Source of the DNA: Sphingomonadales bacterium
GTDB lineage: Bacteria > Pseudomonadota > Alphaproteobacteria > Sphingomonadales > Sphingomonadaceae
Assembly (NCBI GenBank): GCA_016707885.1
Contig: JADJGU010000001.1
Span: forward strand, 1,181,501 to 1,245,500
DNA length: 64,000 nucleotides
Direction: 5' to 3'
Numbering within the stretch: the first letter of the stretch is position 1; every line of letters starts with the position of its first letter. The notes beneath the pieces were generated by a model. That model did not search any database and was not told the DNA's origin. It saw only the letters and a program-made list of their open reading frames with translations. The translations under genes were made by a program, and so were the position numbers. This document shows, in pieces, positions 1-9,070 of this stretch.

Positions 1-1161
1 CGCGCGTGGCAGCTGCTCAAAACGCGCTACAGGGTGCCAAGGTCCTTCGCCGCCCCGCGACGAGGTCGAAAGAAAGGCAGAGACTGCATTGACAATTTGT
101 GAGCCCGCATCGCCGCTGCCAAAATTGTGCTCGACCAATGCGGTAACACCTTTGTGCCGGTTGAAACTGCGAAGCGCCTCCGCAAGTCGTTCGCCGCTCT
201 GCCCTGTCATCACGGCAAGGCCAGCTTCAACTGCTTCAATCCAGGCGCTGCTTTCGAGCGGTACAATTGCCGCTTTTCCTGCAAAAAAAGCTTCACGACC
301 GACGCCTCCGGAATCGGTCACGGCAACCGCACATTGACGCAGCAAAGATTGGAAGTCGAAATAGCCCAGGGGATCGACAAGCCGCAAATTTCCTTTGGGC
401 GCCCAGGCCCAATCGTTCAGGCGGTGCATCAACCTTGGATGCGCAGGCAACAGAGCGGGCAACGGACCTTGATCAAGCGCCTCCAAAATATCGAGGCATG
501 TGTCTTTGACGTCGGTGTTTTCCGCACGATGTATCGTGCAAAGTGCGTAGCCGTCAGCTTTGAGACCAAAATCGTCCGGTTGCTTCGCAGGCATTGTCTC
601 CAGCAACTCTCCCGAAAGCTTGAATATATCGTACATAGGATCGCCGACAAACTGCACACGATCAGGCCCAAAACCCTCGCGGGCAAGATAGCGCACGGCT
701 TTGCGCGAACTTGCAAGGCACAGCGAAGACAGATGGTCGGTTACAACGCGGTTCACTTCTTCGGGCATTGCCGAGCGACGGTACAGTCGCTCGCCACCTT
801 CGACATGGATCAACGGAATATCAAGGTGACCAGCGCAAATCGCACCCGCTATTGTGGAATTGGTATCCCCATAGACAAGTAGCGCGTCGGGTCGTTCAAC
901 CTCGATTATCTCACGTAACGGATTTAGCATTTTGCCAATCTGATCGACGATGTGGCCCGAGCCGATACCCAAAGCATAGTCAGGCGCTTCGATCTCGAGT
1001 TCGGTAAAAAACACGTCGGACAGCATTTCATCATAGTGCTGACCTGTATTGACGACAATGCTGCGCCACGGCGCATCTGCACCCAATTCACGCAATCGGC
1101 GAGCAGTGACGCCAAGTTTGATAAACTGCGGCCGGTTGCCGACAATCGTCAAGACTTTCAC
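1..1161 (-). CDS. wbpI: UDP-GlcNAc3NAcA 2-epimerase (WbpI/WecB family), 3' end cut off
   Basis: The frame stays open from a GTG at 1161 to the left edge (387 codons), so the end is missing. The N-terminus reads MKVLTIVGNRPQFIKLG, the usual opening of non-hydrolysing UDP-GlcNAc 2-epimerases, followed by a conserved NTGQHYDEMLSD block, VYGDTNSTIAGA and HVEGG. The family inverts C2 of UDP-HexNAc sugars through a 2-acetamidoglucal intermediate. The start overlaps the stop of the upstream aminotransferase as GTGA, so the two are probably translationally coupled. Beside wbpE, wbpA, wbpD and wbpB it is best read as WbpI, the last step to UDP-ManNAc(3NAc)A, rather than WecB. The last 25 or so residues before the edge look atypical for the family, so the true C-terminus is unclear. 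Confidence 0.85.
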   Translation of the reverse strand, partial: MKVLTIVGNRPQFIKLGVTARRLRELGADAPWRSIVVNTGQHYDEMLSDVFFTELEIEAPDYALGIGSGHIVDQIGKMLNPLREIIEVERPDALLVYGDTNSTIAGAICAGHLDIPLIHVEGGERLYRRSAMPEEVNRVVTDHLSSLCLASSRKAVRYLAREGFGPDRVQFVGDPMYDIFKLSGELLETMPAKQPDDFGLKADGYALCTIHRAENTDVKDTCLDILEALDQGPLPALLPAHPRLMHRLNDWAWAPKGNLRLVDPLGYFDFQSLLRQCAVAVTDSGGVGREAFFAGKAAIVPLESSAWIEAVEAGLAVMTGQSGERLAEALRSFNRHKGVTALVEHNFGSGDAGSQIVNAVSAFLSTSSRGGEGPWHPVARFEQLPRA

Positions 1162-2279
1162 GCTGCGACGTCCCGAACTGCTGATGACAAAGCTTCGACG
1201 ATGCGAATCTGGTCTGATTCGGCCAAATAGGGATGCATCGGCAGGCTCATGACCTGCGCAGCGGCGGTATCACTCTCGGGACAACCCGCATCTGCCACGT
1301 TGCTTCCGGCAAACACTTCTTGGCGGTGAAGGGCGCAAGGGTAATGGACTGCCGTCGGTATGCCAAATTGATGCAACAGAGCTATTATCCGATCGCGATC
1401 GGGTACGCGGACGGTATATTGCGCATAAACGCTCGTATATCCCTCTGGTATGTGCGGCGCACGGATGTCGTGTCGGCCAAAATCGGCGCTTGAGATCAAT
1501 CGATCATAGCGCGACGCAACCTCAGCACGGAGCGACACTTCTTCATCAAAAATCGGTAGCTTCGCCAGCAATATAGCAGCTTGCAATGTGTCCAATCGTC
1601 CGTTGACGCCGATGCGGTCGTGGTAATAGCGCTGTCGCTGGCCATGGATTCGGATACTGCGGATACGAGCCGCTAGTTCGGGATCATTGGTGAAGCAGGC
1701 ACCGCCATCTCCATAGCCGCCCAACGGCTTCGAAGGGAAAAAGCTTGTAGTGGCGATCGTTCCCAACGAACATGCCCGGCGACCTTTATAGGTTGCGCCC
1801 ATGCTCTGTGCGGCATCTTCGATGACCGGGATGCCATGTTGTGCGGCCACCTCGACAATCGCATCGATATCCGAGACGAGGCCATACAGATCGACCGGAA
1901 TTATCGCCTTCGTCCGCGGTGTAATTGCCCGTGCAATCTGCTCCGCAGTGCAATTATACGTTAGCGGATCAATGTCGACAAAAACTGGCACGGCGCGCAA
2001 CAGGGCGATGACTTCGGCAGCAGCGATGAAACTGAACGCCGATGTAATGATTTCATCGCCAGGTTCGATATCAAGCGCCATCAACGCAATCTGAATGGCA
2101 TCAGTACCGTTAGCGATTCCGATGCAGTGGTCAACGCCGACATAAGCAGCGAGTGCTGCTTCCAGTTCAGCGACCTCAGGCCCCATAATATATTGCCCAT
2201 GATCGAGAACCTTATCGATCCGCAGTCGCAAATCATCGCGGATCCGCGCCTGTTGAGCCTTTAGGTCTATAAACTGCAT
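1158..2279 (-). CDS. wbpE: DegT/DnrJ/EryC1 aminotransferase, WbpE-like
   Basis: 373 residues, the normal length for PLP-dependent sugar aminotransferases. Visible signs are the GIANGTDAIQIAL substrate/PLP loop, EDAAQSMGA with the pyridine-binding aspartate near residue 158, and the Schiff-base lysine in FFPSKPLGGYGDGGA (about residue 185). The family transfers an amino group from glutamate to a keto sugar nucleotide. Lying between wbpA and wbpI, it should aminate UDP-3-keto-GlcNAcA at C3. Its stop overlaps the GTG of the next gene by 4 nt, and it starts 6 nt after the wbpA stop, so it sits inside a tight operon. The substrate assignment rests on the neighbours; DegT-family members are hard to tell apart by sequence alone. 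Confidence 0.88.
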   Translation of the reverse strand: MQFIDLKAQQARIRDDLRLRIDKVLDHGQYIMGPEVAELEAALAAYVGVDHCIGIANGTDAIQIALMALDIEPGDEIITSAFSFIAAAEVIALLRAVPVFVDIDPLTYNCTAEQIARAITPRTKAIIPVDLYGLVSDIDAIVEVAAQHGIPVIEDAAQSMGATYKGRRACSLGTIATTSFFPSKPLGGYGDGGACFTNDPELAARIRSIRIHGQRQRYYHDRIGVNGRLDTLQAAILLAKLPIFDEEVSLRAEVASRYDRLISSADFGRHDIRAPHIPEGYTSVYAQYTVRVPDRDRIIALLHQFGIPTAVHYPCALHRQEVFAGSNVADAGCPESDTAAAQVMSLPMHPYLAESDQIRIVEALSSAVRDVAA

Positions 2280-2285
2280 GCGATT

Positions 2286-3590
2286 TCAAGCCTTAACCAG
2301 ATTGGGGAAGCTTTCGCGGAATCGTCCTCGTGAATCAACGACAAGGGAGGCGTGGTCACGAATCATCTCATAGTCAAAACCGTCATGATCGGTCGCGATC
2401 AATATGCAGTCAAAATCGGCTATCGATTCCGGTGTCAGATCCACGCTGTCCAGCTCGAAATGATGCTCACGCATCTCGGGGAAGGTGGCGATGTGCGGAT
2501 CCGAATAGGCAACAATCGCCCCGAGCTCCTCCAATTTTTCCATCAGGATGACAGACGGGCTTTCGCGCATGTCGTCGACGTTTTTCTTGTAGGCTATGCC
2601 CAGAACCAGAATGCGGCTTCCTTTTATAGATTGCTCTCGCTCATTCAGAGCCAATGCGACTTTGCCAACCACATAATCGGGCATGCTGCTGTTGATCTCA
2701 CCCGCTAACTCGATGAAGCGGGTGTGGACTCCAAATTCGCGCGCTTTCCACGTCAGATAAAATGGATCAATCGGAATGCAGTGCCCGCCAAGCCCCGGGC
2801 CCGGATAATAAGGCACAAAGCCAAAGGGCTTGGTTGCCGCCGCCCGGATTACTTCGTGGATGTCCAGTCCGAAACGGTCAGCGACAATTTTCATTTCATT
2901 GACCAGACCGATGTTCACCGCCCGGTGAATGTTCTCCAGCAATTTTGTCAGCTCGGCAACTTTGGTGGAGCTGACGGGTACAAGCTGGTCTATGACTTTG
3001 CCGTATAGAGCAAGACCGACGTCGAGGCATGCAGCTGTGTGGCCGCCGCACACTTTCGGTATGGATTTCGTCGTGAAGCTTGCATTGCCCGGATCTTCGC
3101 GTTCCGGTGAATAGACAAGGAAGAAATCCGTGCCAACGTGCAAACCGGCCGATTCCACCCGCGGAAGAAGCTCCTCTTCCGTAGTCCCTGGATAAGTCGT
3201 GCTTTCAAGGCTTAGAACCTGGCCTGCGCGGAGATGCGGTATCAATGCGTCCGTCGTTCCAGTCACGAATGATAAATCCGGCTCGCGGTGATGACCAAGA
3301 GGCGTGGGTACACAGATGATCAAAGCATCGCACTCGGAAGCGCGTTCAAAATCTGCGACGGCTTCGAACCCAGATCGTCGCGCCGTCGCCACGTCCTCAT
3401 CGGTAATGTGTTCTATATAGCTTTCGCCCCGGTTGAGCTTTTCGGTCTTACGGGCATCGATATCAAATCCAATGACCTTGTACCCCACTTCGTTGAAGCG
3501 AAGCACCAGCGGCAGACCGACATATCCAAGACCCACAATACCGATCACAGCATCGCGCTGATTAAATTTATCTATTAGACTTTGTTTCAT
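2286..3590 (-). CDS. wbpA: UDP-N-acetylglucosamine 6-dehydrogenase (WbpA)
   Basis: 434 residues of the UDP-glucose/GDP-mannose dehydrogenase family. The N-terminal Rossmann motif is GIVGLGYVGLPL (residues 17-28). The catalytic cysteine lies in GLGGHCIPIDPFYL, about residue 270, and a C-terminal UDP-binding domain follows (RILVLGIAYKKNVDDMRESP). The enzyme oxidises the C6 hydroxyl of UDP-GlcNAc to a carboxylate with two NAD+, the first committed step to UDP-GlcNAcA. The start has GGAAAAGG just upstream. UDP-ManNAc dehydrogenase (WecC) is a close alternative, but the flanking wbpB, wbpD and wbpE homologues argue for WbpA. Confidence 0.88.
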   Translation of the reverse strand: MKQSLIDKFNQRDAVIGIVGLGYVGLPLVLRFNEVGYKVIGFDIDARKTEKLNRGESYIEHITDEDVATARRSGFEAVADFERASECDALIICVPTPLGHHREPDLSFVTGTTDALIPHLRAGQVLSLESTTYPGTTEEELLPRVESAGLHVGTDFFLVYSPEREDPGNASFTTKSIPKVCGGHTAACLDVGLALYGKVIDQLVPVSSTKVAELTKLLENIHRAVNIGLVNEMKIVADRFGLDIHEVIRAAATKPFGFVPYYPGPGLGGHCIPIDPFYLTWKAREFGVHTRFIELAGEINSSMPDYVVGKVALALNEREQSIKGSRILVLGIAYKKNVDDMRESPSVILMEKLEELGAIVAYSDPHIATFPEMREHHFELDSVDLTPESIADFDCILIATDHDGFDYEMIRDHASLVVDSRGRFRESFPNLVKA

Positions 3591-3638
3591 AAACCTTTTC
3601 CGCAGGATAAGCTGGGTAGTCTGGCGATTGCTTGCCGG

Positions 3639-4220
3639 TCAACGCGGGTGCCGCGTTACGACACCTTGATCAAGGCTATATAGGGATTGGTCATGCGGAC
3701 ACACTGTTTCGTCCGTCCCGTTCAGCGGCAGGGATAAGCGCTCGCCAAATGCACTCATCCAACCAATCTGGCGCGCCGGCACCCCGACCACCAGGGCGAA
3801 GGCGGGAACATCTTCCGTTACAACAGCGCCTGCGCCAATAAAGGCGAACTCGCCTATGGTGACGCCACAAATGATGGTTGCGTTCGCGCCAATAGTGGCC
3901 CCTTTGCAAACCCGTGTTTGAAGATACTCAGACTTTCTTTCGATGCGTGCGCGCGGATTTATGACGTTGGTAAAGACGGCGCTGGGGCCGCAAAAAACAT
4001 CGTCTTCGATGTTGATATCATCATAAATAGAAACATTATTCTGAACCTTTACGCCGCTCCCAATCCGCGCCCTGTTTCCGACGAACACATTTTGCCCGAT
4101 CGTGCATCTCTCTCCGATCACTGACCCAGCCGACACATGAGTAAAGTGCCAAATTCGCGTGTCATCGCCTATTTGCGCACCATCGTCGACTACTGCTGAA
4201 GGGTGACAGAAGGGCGACAT
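3639..4220 (-). CDS. wbpD: UDP-GlcNAc3NA N-acetyltransferase (WbpD), left-handed beta-helix
   Basis: 193 residues with clear hexapeptide repeats (for example IGDDTRIWHFTHVS, IGERCTIGQNVFVG, IGANATIICGVTIG), the left-handed beta-helix acyltransferase fold. The INPRARIERKSEY segment near the middle is typical of WbpD/WlbB. It should transfer acetyl from acetyl-CoA to the 3-amino group made by WbpE. Its ATG overlaps the upstream wbpB stop as TAATG, so translation is probably coupled. A 48-nt gap separates it from wbpA downstream. Function is assigned from the fold and the complete pathway around it. Confidence 0.87.
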   Translation of the reverse strand: MSPFCHPSAVVDDGAQIGDDTRIWHFTHVSAGSVIGERCTIGQNVFVGNRARIGSGVKVQNNVSIYDDINIEDDVFCGPSAVFTNVINPRARIERKSEYLQTRVCKGATIGANATIICGVTIGEFAFIGAGAVVTEDVPAFALVVGVPARQIGWMSAFGERLSLPLNGTDETVCPHDQSLYSLDQGVVTRHPR

Positions 4221-5173
4221 TAAACGATCGCTTTTGCCATTGGGTGATATTCGCCGACCAGACCGCGCGGCTGCGCAGTTCGCACCGAACTCGCCAGCAC
4301 AACACTTGGCCGCGCTACGTCTAGGCCAAAACCACGACCTGCAAGAATTTCCTCATAGGATTTGGTGTGCAGGTCGGTAAACCCGTCTGAAAATTCGAAC
4401 GCTTCGCCATCGACCAAGATATTGCGAAATGTGCGCTTGTTTGCGGCCTTGGCTTCGGCGGGCAAATGATCAGCATTGACCGAAAGGAACCATCGCACAT
4501 CGGCGTTGGCAAACCGCATCGTCCCTGCCGCCGCATCGTCCCGACACACTGTCACGTCACTATCGATCGTGTCCCCAAACACGAAGCTGAGCATGTCGAA
4601 AAAATGTATCCCAATGTTCGTAGCGATTCCGCCCGCACGTCTGGGATCCGACTTCCAGGACTCAAAATACCAGGCTCCTCTGGATGTCAGATAGGTCAGG
4701 TCGACCGCAAACCGATGTCCGGAATTTGCAGCGATGTGACGAGCGACTTTATCCTTGAGCTCAATCACGCTAGGATGCAGGCGCAATTGCAGAATTGAGT
4801 AAACGCTGCGCCCCGTTTCGGCCTCAACCAACTGCAATGTATCAATGTCGGCTGGGTGGAGCACAAGCGGCTTTTCGCAGATCGCATGTGCGCCGTGGCG
4901 CAGCGCGAAACGGATATGCGGCGCGTGAAGATCATTTGGGGACGCAATGCTGACAAAATCCAGCGCTTCACCGGACATGCGCGCGTCATCCATGGACGCC
5001 GCAAATTTCTCGAAAACGGTAAAGAATCGCGCCTCGGGAAAGAAACTGTCCATGATACCAACGCTATCATTCACGTCATAGGCAGCGCACAGCGCGTTGC
5101 CGGTATCGCGAATAGCCTGCATATGGCGCGGAGCAATATAACCTGCGGCCCCGATCATCGCGAAACGTTTCAT
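4220..5173 (-). CDS. wbpB: UDP-GlcNAcA 3-dehydrogenase (WbpB), Gfo/Idh/MocA family
   Basis: 317 residues. The N-terminus RFAMIGAAGYIAPRHM is the NAD-binding Rossmann loop, and CEKPL near residue 97 is the Gfo/Idh/MocA signature with the catalytic lysine. GGIATNIGIHFFDML follows in the C-terminal alpha/beta domain. WbpB oxidises C3 of UDP-GlcNAcA. In Pseudomonas aeruginosa this family keeps its NAD bound and regenerates it by reducing 2-oxoglutarate to 2-hydroxyglutarate, so the flavin-linked 2-hydroxy-acid dehydrogenase encoded immediately upstream is suggestive. The stop overlaps the start of wbpD. Confidence 0.88.
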   Translation of the reverse strand: MKRFAMIGAAGYIAPRHMQAIRDTGNALCAAYDVNDSVGIMDSFFPEARFFTVFEKFAASMDDARMSGEALDFVSIASPNDLHAPHIRFALRHGAHAICEKPLVLHPADIDTLQLVEAETGRSVYSILQLRLHPSVIELKDKVARHIAANSGHRFAVDLTYLTSRGAWYFESWKSDPRRAGGIATNIGIHFFDMLSFVFGDTIDSDVTVCRDDAAAGTMRFANADVRWFLSVNADHLPAEAKAANKRTFRNILVDGEAFEFSDGFTDLHTKSYEEILAGRGFGLDVARPSVVLASSVRTAQPRGLVGEYHPMAKAIV

Positions 5174-5254
5174 TCAATACCCATCTTGGTTGAGGTCAGC
5201 AAAGCTCGCTTCGCATAGACAAGGCTAAGTTTGTTGTAAACAATCATTAAAAAC

Positions 5255-6688
5255 TTACCGGGGTAGTGCGCGTGACAAAAGATCATATGGGTCGACAATT
5301 GACTTCATCGCTCTCACAAACTCTTGTTCACTAGGAGGAATTAAAGCAGAATAGATCTGAGCATTAGTAGGTCCCAGACCATGTTCCGCGCTGAAACTGC
5401 CGTCCAAAGCATTGACTTCTCGGCAAATCACCTCGCGTATATATTGGATACTAACCGATTGATCCGAAATCGAGGTCGCACGAGGGCTTACAAAATTAAA
5501 GTGCAAACCACCGTCGCCGCAATGACCGAAATCGCAAAGTCTGGTCCAAGGCGCTTCGGCCGCTAGTCTTTTCTTCCAACGCTCACGAAAGGCGGGAAGC
5601 TGTTCCAGCGGAAGACTGATATCGAGCCCAATAACATCACCATCTAGCGCTAAAGCCGCGCTGATAGCGTGCCGCAATGCCCAAGCCTTTTCAGGAGGTA
5701 CCAAGACAATATCACTTATCGCCAACGCCGTGTCATCGAACATCGACGCCAGTTTTGAAAGCAAAAGCGCGTCGAGATCTAGCATATCGGATTCGACTGC
5801 GGTCGAAAGCTCGACTAAAACAGTATAGTTTGGAACTCCAAAAGCGAACGGTTGGCGAATATCGGTTCGATGGCGAAGGACCGCCTCGATTGCACCTGAA
5901 CTCATGCCTTCGCAAGCAGTGAGCAGTTCGCCGCATGTCGCCCGTAACGTTCCAACCAGCAAAGGCAATATGTCAAGAGTTTCTAGCGCAATTAATGCGG
6001 TTGCCTGCTGCGCTGGTATTGGATCCAAAGCAATTGATGCTGCGGAAATGAACCCGAACGAACCGCCAGCCCCTGCGACGAGGTTCGACCATCCGATATG
6101 GCTGTTGTCTTTGCGAACCAGCGGTAAATGGGTAATTAGCGTTGCGTCTGCATCAGCCAATACAATTTCCGCTCCCAGAAGATGCTGACGCATGCCTCCA
6201 TAGCGGAGCAAACGACTTCCACCGGTGTTGGTTGACACCATTCCGCCAATTGAGGGATCCGCACCCAAATCGATCCCCAACATCAAACCGTGCGGCAGTC
6301 CCTGCGCATTAACGTCAGACAAACGCAACCCGCTCTCGGCAACGATAATGCCATCGCAAGCGGAAAAATGCCTGACCGACTTCAGCCGCTGGGTCGAAAC
6401 GACAACCATTGTGCCAGTGTCATCAGGCACACTAGCGCCGACTAGCCCGGTTAAGGCGCCTTGCGGAACTAGGGGAAGGCGATCGGCAACGCATCGACGC
6501 ACAACCGATCTAAGCTCCTCGACATTCCGTGGTGCAACCACACAAAATGCGTTTCCTGGCTTACATCGCCACCCTGTTTCAAATTCGTTCCATCGATCAC
6601 GATCAACGACAATTTCGGCACCGAATTTTCTAATCAATGTCTTGAGGGGCACAGGTCGATTTTTCGTCACGGAACTCAGACCCCGCAT
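5255..6688 (-). CDS. FAD-linked oxidase, D-2-hydroxyglutarate dehydrogenase/GlcD-like
   Basis: 477 residues with two standard parts. An N-terminal FAD-binding PCMH domain (about 30-215) carries PLVPQGALTGLVG and IGGMVSTNTGGSRLLRYG. A C-terminal FAD-oxidase domain carries the metal-binding GHCGDGGLHFN and the closing SAEHGLGPTN. These are hallmarks of D-lactate, glycolate and D-2-hydroxyglutarate dehydrogenases. The gene lies between the wzc-like kinase (15 nt away) and wbpB (81 nt away) in the same operon. D-2-hydroxyglutarate is the by-product expected from WbpB, so oxidising it back to 2-oxoglutarate is the simplest role here. That substrate is inferred from context; sequence alone does not separate it from D-lactate or glycolate. 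Confidence 0.82.
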   Translation of the reverse strand: MRGLSSVTKNRPVPLKTLIRKFGAEIVVDRDRWNEFETGWRCKPGNAFCVVAPRNVEELRSVVRRCVADRLPLVPQGALTGLVGASVPDDTGTMVVVSTQRLKSVRHFSACDGIIVAESGLRLSDVNAQGLPHGLMLGIDLGADPSIGGMVSTNTGGSRLLRYGGMRQHLLGAEIVLADADATLITHLPLVRKDNSHIGWSNLVAGAGGSFGFISAASIALDPIPAQQATALIALETLDILPLLVGTLRATCGELLTACEGMSSGAIEAVLRHRTDIRQPFAFGVPNYTVLVELSTAVESDMLDLDALLLSKLASMFDDTALAISDIVLVPPEKAWALRHAISAALALDGDVIGLDISLPLEQLPAFRERWKKRLAAEAPWTRLCDFGHCGDGGLHFNFVSPRATSISDQSVSIQYIREVICREVNALDGSFSAEHGLGPTNAQIYSALIPPSEQEFVRAMKSIVDPYDLLSRALPR

Positions 6689-6703
6689 TCTAAACTTGGC
6701 GGT

Positions 6704-8908
6704 TCAGTCTTCCTTGTTGCCATAGCCATAGCCATAGCCATAGCCATAGCCGTAACCGGCCTGCTTATGGCGAAGTTTCGTCAGTACCAGACCCAACACA
6801 TGCGCATGCACCGAATGCAGGCGACCAAGCGATGCTTTGATTCCTCGAATCGCCACTCCTTCGGCTTCGGCAACAAAGATGCAGCCTTCCACCGCCCGTG
6901 CCAGCAATGGCGCATCAGCAAGCCCGAGGATTGGCGGAGAGTCGATGACAACATGGTCAAAATGCTCGATCAATTGCCGTACAAGCATAAGCATGCGGTC
7001 ACTGCTGAGCAATTCTGCAGCGCTGGGGGGAGTGGGACCAGCAGGCATCAGATGAAGACCTTTTACACCGGTTTCGAGAATGAACTGCCTCCAGTCATTT
7101 TCACCGGCGAGGAAGTTGCTAACGCCCATTTTGTTCGGCTGTCCGGTAAACTGGTGCATCGACGGCGAACGCATGTCTGCATCGAGCAGAAGAACCTTTT
7201 TGCCTGTCCGTCCCAAAACGGTAGCAACGGCAAGGCTGGTCGTACTCTTGCCTTCTGCAGGCCGCGTGCTCGTCACCATCAGTGAACGCGGCACGCCATG
7301 ATCAGTCGAGAATGCGAGGTTCGAGCGGATGCTGAGATAAGCCTCGGACAGCACAGATTTTGGATCCCGCAACAGCTCGAGCGCGTCCGCTTCCTCTGCA
7401 TCCGGCACGCTTCCGAGAAGTGGCACCTGAAGCAAGCGGTTCACCTGGGTAGGATCGCGTAGACCTTCGTCAACCTGGTCAAGCGCGAAGGTCGCCGCCG
7501 CTGCGAGGCCAAGACCGGCGAGTAGTGCCAGCGCGAGGTTCAGCGGGAGGTTGGGCGAGGAAGGTCTCTCCGGAACCTTTGCGGTATCGACAATAGCAAT
7601 GTTATTCGCGCCCACGCCAGCAACGCCAATTTCTTTATAGCGCTGGAGCAAACCGTCATACAGCTCGCGGTTGGTGTCCGCTTCGCGTTGATAAATATTG
7701 TATTGGATGCTGTCACGCTGTTGTCGGTTCATGCGGCTTTTCAGATCTTCAACCTGGCGGCGCAAATCAGCCTCGCGCTGGACAGCGGCGCGATATTCAG
7801 TCGTTCGAGTCGAAAGAACCCGGCTTTCTTCACGTGCAATGCTGCTGTCGAGGGCACGTAACTGTTCTGACAACGCCTTGGCTGCTGGATATCCAGGCTC
7901 AAATTGAACGAGCATCTTCGCATACTCCGCGGCCACTTCAGCGCGCCGTTGCCGCAAATTGCCTATGGCGAGATTGTTCAACGAATCACTATTTGCGCCA
8001 CTGTTCCTTGATTGCGCGCGACTTTCCGCAGCGATCCGGCCCGCTGTGGCCTCAGCAAGGGCGCTGTTGAGTGCTTCCAAATCGCTTGAAACGAGCGTAC
8101 GCTCGACTTCGGTCCTGCCATCGGAGCTCTTGCTCTTTCCGAGCGCAACAATACCTTTCGTTTCGGCATAGTTGACGAGATCACGCTCTGACGTCTCGAG
8201 GCGGGCGCGCAAATCGGCAAGCCGACCTTCGAGGAACTTGCGCGCATCCGCCGTCGAAGCAAAACGCCGGTCCATGCTTTGGACGATGAACTGTTCGGTC
8301 CAAGTATTCGAAATCTGAGCCGACAATGCGGGTGATGCGCTCGTATAGCTTATGTCGACTAGCGCCGAACCGCGGATGGGCGAAATGGATATATGTGTCA
8401 TCAGCAGGTCGACCGCGAGCTTTTCTCGCTTCTGGCGTTCGTCCTGGCTCAGCGGCTGGCCGGATTTGCTTGCAAACAAAGCATTGTCGTCGGGACTGAC
8501 GCCGTGCGCTTCGAAAAAATCATCTTTGGTCGACAAACGAAGCTGGCGCGATACACGTTCGGCAAGTGATCGAGCCTGTAGAAGTGAATATTGCGTCTGG
8601 TAAAATTCAAGATCTCGGCCGGCGTCCTGCGATTCCAACCCTTCGATCGAAGTTACCTTTTTCTGATCGCGGCTGATTTCGATGCGCGACGCTGCAGTAT
8701 ATTGAGGCGTCGCAAGCAGAGTCAGGACGAGGCCAATCGCTATTGCAGCAGCCACAATGCCTACGATTACCCACTTCCAGCGAAGTACGACCTGCCAATA
8801 TTGGACAAGTATGGGAGGGGCGAGCGTCGTCGGCTCCTCTCCCGGTGAATTTCCGAACGAACCTGCCGCCTGTCCTGTCGTGAGAGCCGGGGGATTAGAT
8901 TGCAGCAT
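6704..8908 (-). CDS. Wzc-like polysaccharide co-polymerase with BY-kinase domain
   Basis: 734 residues. Order: proline-rich N-terminus, a Wzz chain-length domain with a first membrane helix (WVIVGIVAAAIAIGLVLTLL), a long periplasmic coiled-coil region, a second helix near residue 470 (LALALLAGLGLAAAATFAL), and a cytoplasmic tyrosine kinase with Walker A PAEGKSTTSLA, Walker A' VLLLDADMRSP and Walker B VVIDSPP. It ends in six Gly-Tyr pairs before NKED, the tyrosine cluster that is trans-phosphorylated in this family. Such proteins control export and chain length of capsule or exopolysaccharide. It is probably first in the operon that ends in wbpI. Upstream, divergently transcribed, is the polymerase-like gene. 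Confidence 0.9.
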   Translation of the reverse strand: MLQSNPPALTTGQAAGSFGNSPGEEPTTLAPPILVQYWQVVLRWKWVIVGIVAAAIAIGLVLTLLATPQYTAASRIEISRDQKKVTSIEGLESQDAGRDLEFYQTQYSLLQARSLAERVSRQLRLSTKDDFFEAHGVSPDDNALFASKSGQPLSQDERQKREKLAVDLLMTHISISPIRGSALVDISYTSASPALSAQISNTWTEQFIVQSMDRRFASTADARKFLEGRLADLRARLETSERDLVNYAETKGIVALGKSKSSDGRTEVERTLVSSDLEALNSALAEATAGRIAAESRAQSRNSGANSDSLNNLAIGNLRQRRAEVAAEYAKMLVQFEPGYPAAKALSEQLRALDSSIAREESRVLSTRTTEYRAAVQREADLRRQVEDLKSRMNRQQRDSIQYNIYQREADTNRELYDGLLQRYKEIGVAGVGANNIAIVDTAKVPERPSSPNLPLNLALALLAGLGLAAAATFALDQVDEGLRDPTQVNRLLQVPLLGSVPDAEEADALELLRDPKSVLSEAYLSIRSNLAFSTDHGVPRSLMVTSTRPAEGKSTTSLAVATVLGRTGKKVLLLDADMRSPSMHQFTGQPNKMGVSNFLAGENDWRQFILETGVKGLHLMPAGPTPPSAAELLSSDRMLMLVRQLIEHFDHVVIDSPPILGLADAPLLARAVEGCIFVAEAEGVAIRGIKASLGRLHSVHAHVLGLVLTKLRHKQAGYGYGYGYGYGYGNKED
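6721..6756 (-). repeat. Hexanucleotide tandem repeat coding the Gly-Tyr tail of the Wzc-like kinase
   Basis: Five exact copies of catagc (6721-6750) followed by a diverged copy cgtaac. On the coding strand each unit gives Gly-Tyr. Because the unit is 6 nt, slippage would change the number of phosphorylatable tyrosines without breaking the frame. Confidence 0.9.
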
Positions 8909-9070
8909 TTCCGTCCTTGTTCCAAAGCTATATACTAATTCTGTGACCGTTTTGAGGCCTTGTCGCGTCCCCGCTATTAGCCGAGCCAGCTAGCTTAAAG
9001 AATCCATAACTTCCACCCCTTTTATCTAAACCGAATGAACTGATTAAATCTGCAACACCCGTGTGGCGCC
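8909..9070. promoter_or_regulatory. Divergent intergenic region between the wzc-like and polymerase-like genes
   Basis: 162 nt with no coding frame of its own. Both transcription units of the polysaccharide cluster must start here or just inside the flanking genes. I see no confident -35/-10 pair and no clear operator, only AT-rich stretches around 8930-8950 and 9020-9050. Confidence 0.4.

Noticed and set aside
127..882. A 251-residue plus-strand frame at the left edge
   Set aside because: It is antisense to the epimerase gene, whose minus-strand translation has recognisable family motifs.
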